From: CAZYBG01 sp964645155
GTDB taxonomy: Bacteria; Pseudomonadota; Alphaproteobacteria; Rhodobacterales; Rhodobacteraceae
Length of the DNA: 10,676 nt
Direction of reading: 5' to 3'
NCBI GenBank assembly: GCA_964645155.1
Contig: CAZYBG010000099.1
Span: forward strand, 1-10,676
The notes under the pieces were generated by a model. The model did no database searches and was not told where the DNA came from. It saw nothing but the letters and a program-made list of their open reading frames with translations. This document shows, piece by piece, positions 5,788-10,676 of this stretch. The first letter of the stretch is position 1. The number at the start of each line of letters is the position of its first letter. A program made the position numbers and the translations under genes.

Positions 5788-6372
5788 TCACGGTTCGTGA
5801 TGGCCCCGATCAGCGGCGCCGTTCGCGGGCGGCGGGGGCAGCGCGGCCGCGGCGCCGCGGCGCCAGAGCGTCGCCGCAGGGAGGCTGGCGGAAGCGGTTG
5901 CCGGGGCGGTGGCGAGGGCCGCCGAGAGCCGTCCGAGATCGAGGCCCGGCAGCACCGCGAAGGCATCGAGCAGCGCCTCGGCGCCCGTCGCGGCGACGGG
6001 CACCGACAGGACGTTGCCGCCGGCTTCGCGCAGGCGCCACCAGCGCCGCCCGGAGAGGTCGACGATGATCTCGACCTCCACCAGCTCGGGCAGGGCGGCG
6101 AACCCGCCGCCATGCGGCCCGAAATAGCGCACCTGGCCCTCGTCCACCTCGACGATGCCGGGCTGGTCGACCTCGCGGCGGAGCCGGAGCCGGCGCCAGG
6201 CAAAGACCGCGCCCCAGGCGCCCACCGCCGTGACGAGGAGGCCGAGGCCCTGGAAGAACCAGCCGCCGAGCGAGGCAAGCCAGAGCCCGGCACCGACCAG
6301 CGCGCCGGCGCCCAGCACCTCGCGCCAGCGGGCGGCGGCGGCGATCACGTCGGGGCGGAGGAGACCGTTCAT
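5788..6372 (-). CDS. Conserved-looking membrane-hairpin protein of unknown function (194 residues)
   Basis: I do not recognise a named family. Starting at the ATG at 6372, the protein has two closely spaced hydrophobic helices (about 17-36 and 38-58) separated by a Gly-Gly turn, then a basic stretch RRLRLRR (60-66). A soluble domain follows, with alternating strands IVEVDEGQVRYFGP (73-86) and ELVEVEIIVDL (96-106), and then WWRLREAGGNVLSVPVAATG (111-130). This pattern suggests a small beta-rich, PH-like domain held at the cytoplasmic face. The last 45 residues are Ala/Pro-rich and probably disordered. The frame is open further upstream, but that extension is Arg/Pro-rich and overlaps rsmE, so it is a composition artefact. 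The gene sits between rsmE and gshA on the same strand, an order I associate with Rhodobacterales. Its function is unknown. Confidence 0.78.
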   Translation of the reverse strand: MNGLLRPDVIAAAARWREVLGAGALVGAGLWLASLGGWFFQGLGLLVTAVGAWGAVFAWRRLRLRREVDQPGIVEVDEGQVRYFGPHGGGFAALPELVEVEIIVDLSGRRWWRLREAGGNVLSVPVAATGAEALLDAFAVLPGLDLGRLSAALATAPATASASLPAATLWRRGAAAALPPPPANGAADRGHHEP

Positions 6373-6442
6373 GCCGCAGCCCCGTGGCGGCAGCAGCGGG
6401 GAGTGCGGGCGAAGCCCTTGCGCAGGCAAGCCGCGGGCCGCA

Positions 6443-7159
6443 TCAGCGCCAGTCCCCCAGGGCCGCCTGCCAGAGCGCCATCGCCGCCACCGCGGCGGTA
6501 TCGGCGCGCAGGATCCGCGGGCCGAGGCTGACCGGCGCCACGAAGGGCAGCGCGGCGAGCCATGCGCGCTCCGGCCCGGAAAACCCGCCCTCCGGGCCGG
6601 TGAGGATGCCCCAGGCCCCCGGCGCGGCACCGGCGAGCGAGGCCGCGCCGCCGCGCCGCTCGTCCGCCCAGAGCAGCCGCCGGCCTTCGGGCCAGCCGGC
6701 GAGCACCTGCGCCAGCGGCTGAAGCTCGGCCACCTCGGGCACCATGGTGGCGCCGCATTGCTCGGCGGCCTCGACGGCGATGCTCCGCAGCCGGTCGGGG
6801 CGCACCCGCTCGGCGCTGGTGAACCCGGTCTGCACCGGCAGCAGCCGCGCGGCCCCCATCTCGACCGCCTTCTCGACGATGAAGTCGGTCCGCGCCTTCT
6901 TGACCGGCGCGAACAGCAGCCAGAGGTCGGGCGGCGGCGCCAGCGCCCGCGTCATCGCCCGGCAGACCAGCGTGCCGCCCTTGCGGCCCGCCTCGGCCAC
7001 CTCGGCGAGCCACTCGCCGGTCCGCCCGTCGAAGGCGTGCAGGCTGTCGCCCGGGGCAAGGCGCATGACGCCGAACAGGTAATGCGCCTGCTCGCGGGTG
7101 AGCGGCACCTGTTGCCCCGCGCCGAGCGCTGCGTCTACATAGAGCCGGATCTTCGCCAT
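6443..7159 (-). CDS. rsmE: 16S rRNA (uracil1498-N3)-methyltransferase
   Basis: RsmE is a SPOUT-class enzyme that methylates N3 of U1498 in 16S rRNA, using S-adenosylmethionine, on the assembled small subunit. The 238-residue product has an N-terminal PUA-like RNA-binding part with HYLFGVMR (26-33). The trefoil-knot SPOUT domain follows, marked by KKARTDFIVEKAVEMG (87-102), AAEQCG (131-136), LTGPEGGFSGPE (186-197) and VSLGPRILRADTA (210-222). These are the family signatures, and the SAM-binding knot is complete; the usual LRxETA reads LRADTA. The start codon is only 14 bp from the divergent ubiA start, with AAGGT as a likely ribosome binding site, so its promoter must lie inside ubiA coding sequence. 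It leads the four-gene minus-strand cluster. Confidence 0.95.
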   Translation of the reverse strand: MAKIRLYVDAALGAGQQVPLTREQAHYLFGVMRLAPGDSLHAFDGRTGEWLAEVAEAGRKGGTLVCRAMTRALAPPPDLWLLFAPVKKARTDFIVEKAVEMGAARLLPVQTGFTSAERVRPDRLRSIAVEAAEQCGATMVPEVAELQPLAQVLAGWPEGRRLLWADERRGGAASLAGAAPGAWGILTGPEGGFSGPERAWLAALPFVAPVSLGPRILRADTAAVAAMALWQAALGDWR

Positions 7160-7173
7160 CGGGGGCGGACCTT
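7160..7173. promoter_or_regulatory. 14-bp divergent gap between rsmE and ubiA
   Basis: The two start codons face away from each other with only 14 bp between them, so this gap can hold ribosome binding sites but no complete promoter. On the plus strand GGGGGCGGA serves ubiA; on the minus strand AAGGT serves rsmE. The promoters must overlap the coding sequence of the opposite gene, and the transcripts probably overlap antisense at their 5' ends. Confidence 0.6.
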
Positions 7174-8148
7174 ATGCGCGAGACCAGCGAAACGCCAGCA
7201 CCGCAGGGCCAGGTGGCCGACGCCGTCGGCGGCAACTGGGTCGACACGCTGGCCCCGCCGGCGACGCGGCCCTACCTGCGGCTGTCGCGCGCCGACCGGC
7301 CGATCGGAACCTGGCTGCTGCTCATCCCCTGCCTCTGGGGCGTCGGGCTGGCTGCCGCCGCCGACCCCGCCGGCCCCCGCCCCTGGGACCTCTGGATCGT
7401 CGGCGGCTGCGCGATCGGGGCGTTCCTGATGCGCGGGGCGGGCTGCACCTGGAACGACATCACCGACCGCGAGTTCGACGCCGCGGTGGCCCGGACGCGG
7501 AGCCGGCCGATCCCCGCGGGGCAGGTCACGGTGCGGCAGGCGGCCGTCTGGATGGTCGTGCAGGCGGTTGCCGCCGCGGCGATCCTTTTCACCTACAACA
7601 CCGCGGCGGTGGCGCTCGGCATCGGCTCGCTGGCACTGGTCGCGATCTACCCCTTCGCCAAGCGGTTCACCTGGTGGCCGCAGGTGTTTCTGGGCCTCGC
7701 CTTCAACTGGGGCGCGCTGCTCGCCTGGGCGGCGCATGCCGGCGTGGTGCAGGCGCCGGCGCTGCTGCTCTACGGTGCCGGCATCGCCTGGACGCTGTTC
7801 TACGACACGATCTACGCCCATCAGGACCGCGAGGACGACGCGCTGATCGGCGTGAAGTCGACCGCGCGGCTGTTCGGCACCCGCACCCACGCCTGGCTGC
7901 GCGGGTTCCTGGTGGCCGCGGTCCTGCTGATGTCGCTCGCCGTTGTCCTCGCGCTGGTGCCGGCGGGGGCGTCGGCGGCCCGGCTCGGCCTGGCGCTGGC
8001 CGGGGTCTGGGCGTTCGGCTGGCACCTCGCCTGGCAGCTCGGCCGGCTCCAGATCGACGATCCGGCAGGCTGCCTCAGGCTCTTCCGGTCGAACCGCGAG
8101 GCGGGGCTTCTGCCTGCGCTGTTTGTCGCCGCCTCACTTTTGGTTTGA
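7174..8148 (+). CDS. ubiA: 4-hydroxybenzoate polyprenyltransferase
   Basis: UbiA attaches the polyprenyl chain to 4-hydroxybenzoate in the inner membrane, an early committed step of ubiquinone synthesis. The 324-residue product carries both Mg-diphosphate-binding Asp motifs of the UbiA family, NDITDREFD (94-102) and YDTIYAHQDREDD (210-222), and about eight to nine hydrophobic helices (for example 44-63, 72-88, 124-140, 144-160, 170-190, 194-210, 243-263, 269-286, 311-324). LRLSRADRPIGTWLLL (35-50) is a typical UbiA N-terminal segment. Residues 1-34 are a polar leader. I kept the ATG at 7174 because GNWVDTLAP looks like the conserved start of alphaproteobacterial homologues. Context does not separate it from other UbiA-family enzymes, but the motifs fit the 4-hydroxybenzoate type best. 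Confidence 0.94.
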   Translation: MRETSETPAPQGQVADAVGGNWVDTLAPPATRPYLRLSRADRPIGTWLLLIPCLWGVGLAAAADPAGPRPWDLWIVGGCAIGAFLMRGAGCTWNDITDREFDAAVARTRSRPIPAGQVTVRQAAVWMVVQAVAAAAILFTYNTAAVALGIGSLALVAIYPFAKRFTWWPQVFLGLAFNWGALLAWAAHAGVVQAPALLLYGAGIAWTLFYDTIYAHQDREDDALIGVKSTARLFGTRTHAWLRGFLVAAVLLMSLAVVLALVPAGASAARLGLALAGVWAFGWHLAWQLGRLQIDDPAGCLRLFRSNREAGLLPALFVAASLLV

Positions 8149-8210
8149 TTGAACCCCGCGCGCCGGGGGCCTAAGGAAGCACCGTTCCCCGGACAGCCAC
8201 GAAGGACGTC
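8149..8210 (+). other. Gap between ubiA and the OmpA-family gene, with short hairpin
   Basis: This 62-bp gap contains CCCCG-CGCGC-CGGGG (8154-8168), a 5-bp stem right after the ubiA stop. It has no U-tract and is a weak terminator candidate at best. AAGGA (8202-8206 region) precedes the ATG at 8211 with good spacing. A poor promoter match (TTGATT at 8145, CCTAAG at 8170, spacer 19) exists but I do not rely on it. Confidence 0.35.
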
Positions 8211-10142
8211 ATGCAGTTTGGTCGCACCCTTCTTCTTCCCATCGTCTTCGTCACCGCCGCGACGGTGTCGCTGGCCTCGGCGACCGTCGTCGCCGGCGTG
8301 ATCGAGCGGCGGTCGCAGCAGGAGATCAGGACCGCGCTGACCATTGAGGGGCAGGACTGGGTGTCGGTCGAGGCCGACGGCCTCGTCGTCCGGCTGACCG
8401 GCATGGCCGAGACCGAGGCGCTGCGGTTCCGCGCGCTGTCGGTCGCCGGCACGGTCGTCGATTCGGCGCGGGTGATCGACGCGATGGAGGTGCGGCCGGC
8501 GGCCGAGCTGGCGGCGCCCGACTTCTCGGTCGAGATCCTGAGGAACGATGACGGCGTGTCGCTGATCGGGCTGATCCCGGCCGCCGAGGACCGCCAGGCG
8601 GTCGTCGACACGCTGGCCGAGCTTGCCGGGCAGGGCGGCGTCGCCGACATGCTCGAGACGGCGGACTATCCGGCGCCGGCCGGCTGGGACGCGGCGCTCG
8701 ACTTCGGGCTCAGCTCGCTGGCGCGGCTGCCGCGCTCGAAGATCTCGATCGCGGCGGACCGGGTCACGATCACCGCGATCACCTCGAGCGCGGCCGAGAA
8801 GGCGCGCCTCGAGGCCGACCTGTCGCGCGACGCGCCGCCGGGCCTGCGGCTCGCGCTCGAGCTTTCGGCGCCGCGGCCGGTGATCACGCCCTTCACGCTG
8901 CGGTTCCTGATCGACGGCGCGGGGGCGCGGTTCGATGCCTGCTCGGCCGATACCGAGGCGGCGCGGACCCGCATCCTCGCCGCGGCGGTCGCGGCGGGGG
9001 CGGCCGGCACCTCGGATTGCGTGATCGGCATGGGCGTGCCGACGCCGCGCTGGGCCGAGGCGGTCGAGCACGGGATCGCCGCGCTGGCCGCGCTGGGCGC
9101 GGGCAGCCTCACCGTGTCGGACGCCGATGTCTCGCTGGTCGCGGCCGACAGCGTGGCGCAGGCCGATTTCGACCGCGTGGTGGGCGAGTTGCAGCGCGCC
9201 CTGCCGGATGCGTTCTCGCTGACCGCGGTGCTGACGCCGAAGGCCGATACCGGCGCGCCGAGCGGCCCGCCGCAGTTCACCGCCCTCCTGAGCGACGCGG
9301 GCGAGGTGCAGATGCGCGGCCGGCTGACCGACGAGCGGGTGCGCACCGTGGTCGACAGCTTCGCCGCCGCCCGCTTCGGCGACGGCAAGGTCTACAACGC
9401 CACCCGGCTTGATCCCGAGCTGCCCGATGGCTGGCCGGTCCGGGTGCTCGCCGCGCTCGAGGCGCTGTCCGAGCTGGCCGGCGGCTCGGTCCTCGTCCAG
9501 CCCGACATGGTGCGGGTCGCCGGCACCACCGGCGATCCGGGCGCCAATGCCGAGATCGCCCGGCTGCTGGCCGAGCAGCTGGGCGAGGGCGCGCGGTTCG
9601 AGATCGAGGTCGCCTACCGGGCTGCGCTCGACCCCGTGGCGGCGCTGCCGACGCCCGAGGAATGCGTGGAGGATGTCAACCGCCTGCTTGCCATCGAGAA
9701 GATCACCTTCGCGCCCGGTGCGGCCGAGATCGAGGGCGCGGCGCTCGACACGCTCGACCGGATCGCCGACGTGCTGAAGGACTGCGCCGAGGTGCCGATG
9801 GAGATCGGCGCGCACAGCGACAGCCAGGGCCGCGAGGAGATGAACCAGGCGCTGAGCCAGGAGCGCGCCGATGCGGTCCTGGCCGCGCTGCAGGCGCGCC
9901 GGGTGCTGACCGGCAACCTGACCGCCGTCGGCTACGGCGAGGCCAGCCCGATCGCCGACAACGCGACCGAGGAGGGCCGCGAGGCGAACCGGCGCATTGA
10001 GTTCACGCTGAAATCGCCCGAAGGTGCGGCCGGGGCGCCGGGCGAAGCGGCGGCCGGCGGGGAAGCGCCCGCGGACGGCTCCGGGGACGGCTCCGGGGAC
10101 GGGGCCGAGAGCGGGGACGGGGACGGGAATGAACAGAACTGA
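8211..10142 (+). CDS. OmpA-family protein with several BON-like domains and acidic tail
   Basis: The 643-residue protein begins with a hydrophobic segment (5-30) that probably stays as a membrane anchor, since no clear cleavage site ends it before IERR (31-34). Then come repeated segments resembling BON domains (strand, G, helix). They lie near DGLVVRLTGMAETEALRFRA (56-75), DGVSLIGLIPAAEDRQAVVD (114-133), DRVTITAITSSAAEKARLEA (183-202), ADVSLVAADSVAQADFDRVV (305-324), GEVQMRGRLTDERVRTVVDS (364-383) and DMVRVAGTTGDPGANAEIAR (432-451). Residues 497-600 are an OmpA C-terminal peptidoglycan-binding domain: ITFAPGAAEIE, AHSDSQGREEMNQALSQERA (534-553) and ANRRIEF (592-598). Residues 603-643 are a Gly/Ala/Asp/Glu tail. 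The architecture resembles BON-OmpA proteins such as mycobacterial OmpATb/ArfA, and suggests a periplasmic protein linking membrane and cell wall. It overlaps the next gene by 14 bp. Confidence 0.9.
   Translation: MQFGRTLLLPIVFVTAATVSLASATVVAGVIERRSQQEIRTALTIEGQDWVSVEADGLVVRLTGMAETEALRFRALSVAGTVVDSARVIDAMEVRPAAELAAPDFSVEILRNDDGVSLIGLIPAAEDRQAVVDTLAELAGQGGVADMLETADYPAPAGWDAALDFGLSSLARLPRSKISIAADRVTITAITSSAAEKARLEADLSRDAPPGLRLALELSAPRPVITPFTLRFLIDGAGARFDACSADTEAARTRILAAAVAAGAAGTSDCVIGMGVPTPRWAEAVEHGIAALAALGAGSLTVSDADVSLVAADSVAQADFDRVVGELQRALPDAFSLTAVLTPKADTGAPSGPPQFTALLSDAGEVQMRGRLTDERVRTVVDSFAAARFGDGKVYNATRLDPELPDGWPVRVLAALEALSELAGGSVLVQPDMVRVAGTTGDPGANAEIARLLAEQLGEGARFEIEVAYRAALDPVAALPTPEECVEDVNRLLAIEKITFAPGAAEIEGAALDTLDRIADVLKDCAEVPMEIGAHSDSQGREEMNQALSQERADAVLAALQARRVLTGNLTAVGYGEASPIADNATEEGREANRRIEFTLKSPEGAAGAPGEAAAGGEAPADGSGDGSGDGAESGDGDGNEQN
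10073..10128 (+). repeat. GGGGAC-type tandem repeats encoding the acidic tail and supplying the next ribosome binding site
   Basis: GGACGGCTCCGG occurs twice in direct tandem (10073-10084, 10085-10096), with a partial third copy. GGGGAC is then doubled at 10113-10124. In the OmpA frame the block encodes Asp-Gly-Ser-Gly repeats. The GGGGA at 10119-10123 also lies five bases before the ATG of the following gene, so the repeat serves as coding sequence and Shine-Dalgarno sequence at once. Copy-number change here would alter tail length. Confidence 0.6.
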
Positions 10143-10455
10143 ATTCATCGTCGTCACCGCCGCCATCCTCTTTGTCGCCTTCGCGCTCGGCTGGTTCGCC
10201 TACTGGCTGCTGCACCGCTTCACCCGCGTCGCCGGCGGCGAGATGGGTGAGCTGGAGCGGATGGCGCAGGAGCTGCACGACGCCGAGGAGATGCGCGACC
10301 AGGCGATCATCTACCTCCAGCAGCGCGAGGCGGAACTGACCAACCAGCTGGCCCAGACCGAGGCCGAACTGAGGGCCGCGATGGACGGGCTGCGCGACGC
10401 CCGGCACGAGGCGGAGGAGCTTCGGGGCTATATCGAGCGGATGAACGTCGGCTGA
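10129..10455 (+). CDS. Membrane-anchored coiled-coil protein of unknown function (108 residues)
   Basis: Residues 6-28 form one hydrophobic helix (EFIVVTAAILFVAFALGWFA is its core). The remaining 80 residues are a highly charged, almost continuous helix, from about 38 to 104, rich in Glu, Gln, Arg and Leu, with heptad-like spacing (MAQELHDAEEMRDQ, LTNQLAQTEAELRAAM). This predicts a coiled coil projecting from the inner membrane; by the positive-inside rule the HRFTR after the helix places it in the cytoplasm. The ATG at 10129 is 14 bp inside the OmpA-family gene and is preceded by GGGGA. The frame is open upstream, but that part is Arg/Pro-rich and lies over the OmpA tail. Coupled translation suggests it works with the OmpA-family protein. 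I recognise no named family. Confidence 0.82.
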   Translation: MNRTEFIVVTAAILFVAFALGWFAYWLLHRFTRVAGGEMGELERMAQELHDAEEMRDQAIIYLQQREAELTNQLAQTEAELRAAMDGLRDARHEAEELRGYIERMNVG

Positions 10456-10529
10456 AGCCGCTGGACGCCCCCGCACGCCCCGCCGCCGCAACTCATGGTT
10501 AACACGTTGAAACAGCGTGAAAAGCGGGT

Positions 10530-10558
10530 TGCACAACGTGTGCACCGGACGTGCACCG
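10530..10558. repeat. TGCACA-ACG-TGTGCA palindrome overlapping an 11-bp GTGCACCG direct repeat
   Basis: The arms TGCACA (10530-10535) and TGTGCA (10539-10544) are perfect reverse complements around ACG. GTGCACCG at 10540-10547 repeats at 10551-10558, one helical turn later, placing the sites on the same face of the DNA. This is the layout of a cooperative protein-binding site. No regulator can be named from the sequence. Confidence 0.5.
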
Positions 10559-10566
10559 ACGCGGCA

Positions 10567-10583
10567 CCGGGCGAGAGGCCCGG
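10567..10583. terminator. CCGGGC-GAGAG-GCCCGG hairpin, possible terminator
   Basis: The stem is 6 bp, perfect and all G/C, with a 5-base loop, about 110 bp after the last stop codon. There is no T-run on either strand next to it, so if it ends transcription it does so weakly or with Rho. It could equally be part of the leader of the next gene. Confidence 0.3.
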
Positions 10584-10676
10584 GGCGCGGGCGTGTTGCG
10601 GTTAAGGGGGCGTGCGATGGGGGCGGCGTGCTGACCTTTCAGTAGGTGCACTGAGTTCCGCGTCTGACAAGGGCGG

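Larger units (their letters stand above)
10456..10676. promoter_or_regulatory. Gene-free right end with GTGCAC palindromes and hairpins
   Basis: No reading frame here looks like a gene. The region is less GC-biased in its first half and holds several symmetrical elements: a 7-bp hairpin with AAA loop at 10503-10519, a perfect 6-bp palindrome with 3-bp spacer at 10530-10544 (TGCACA-ACG-TGTGCA), and a direct repeat of GTGCACCG at 10540 and 10551 (period 11). A CCGGGC/GCCCGG hairpin follows at 10567-10583, and a third GTGCAC lies at 10646-10651. Such clustering suggests an operator or leader for a gene beyond the right edge. The 10567 hairpin could also end transcription from the left but lacks a U-tract. 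Confidence 0.45.

Noticed and set aside
4363..6531. Plus-strand open frame of 722 residues opposite gshA and the membrane-hairpin gene
   Set aside because: It crosses two genes and a gap, has compositionally biased sequence and no domain; a high-GC shadow.
7821..10166. Minus-strand open frame of 781 residues opposite ubiA and the OmpA-family gene
   Set aside because: It is rich in Arg, Gly, His and Asp with no motif, and it spans several plus-strand genes with clear family features.
10600..10640. Short ATG-initiated frame near the right end (ATG at 10617)
   Set aside because: It stops after five codons and has no ribosome binding site; the following sequence shows no coding character up to the window edge.
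10456..10676. Cobalamin or other known riboswitch before an unseen gene
   Set aside because: I looked for a B12-box-like core or other familiar conserved riboswitch core and found none. Only simple hairpins and GTGCAC sites can be supported.

Overview
The window is very GC-rich (roughly 70 percent by eye), densely coding DNA with short intergenic gaps. The proteins and gene order point to an alphaproteobacterium, most likely Rhodobacterales (Rhodobacteraceae/Paracoccaceae). The clues are a plant-type glutamate-cysteine ligase, a pyrB and degenerate-pyrC pair, and the order rsmE - small membrane protein - gshA diverging from ubiA. This placement is inferred from protein character and was not checked against a database. 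It looks like ordinary chromosomal core; I saw no transposase, integrase, phage gene, tRNA, rRNA or CRISPR array.

Left part (1-3929). The window opens inside a minus-strand gene that resembles the N-terminus of a family 4/5-type uracil-DNA glycosylase. Diverging from it, across about 113 bp that hold a plausible sigma-70 promoter, is a tight five-gene plus-strand operon. It runs pyrB, a tail-anchored membrane protein of unknown function, a pyrC-like gene, plsY and a 74-residue MORN-like protein. All four junctions overlap by 1 to 10 bases. The pyrC-like product has lost most metal ligands of true dihydroorotases (HxH is GxK, a later His is Gln, the catalytic Asp is Met). It should be read as a non-catalytic pseudo-dihydroorotase that partners aspartate carbamoyltransferase, so an active PyrC must be encoded elsewhere.

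Middle part (3964-7159). Four minus-strand genes follow one another: rsmE (16S rRNA m3U1498 methyltransferase), a 194-residue protein with a membrane hairpin, gshA (first step of glutathione synthesis) and a 92-residue two-helix membrane protein. They converge on the pyr-plsY operon over a 34-bp gap that contains a short tandem repeat flanked by an inverted repeat.

Right part (7174-10676). ubiA (4-hydroxybenzoate polyprenyltransferase, ubiquinone pathway) starts only 14 bp from rsmE on the opposite strand. It is followed by a 643-residue OmpA-family protein with a membrane anchor, several BON-like repeats, a C-terminal peptidoglycan-binding domain and an acidic Gly/Asp tail. A 108-residue membrane-anchored coiled-coil protein overlaps its 3' end. 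The last 221 bp contain no gene I can support, but they carry repeated GTGCAC palindromes and hairpins that may be regulatory DNA for a gene beyond the right edge.

The window mostly holds well-known housekeeping genes. The best leads are the degenerate dihydroorotase, the unknown membrane protein embedded between it and pyrB, the link to plsY, the multi-BON OmpA protein with its coiled-coil partner, and the GTGCAC-rich right end. I see no convincing entirely new system.
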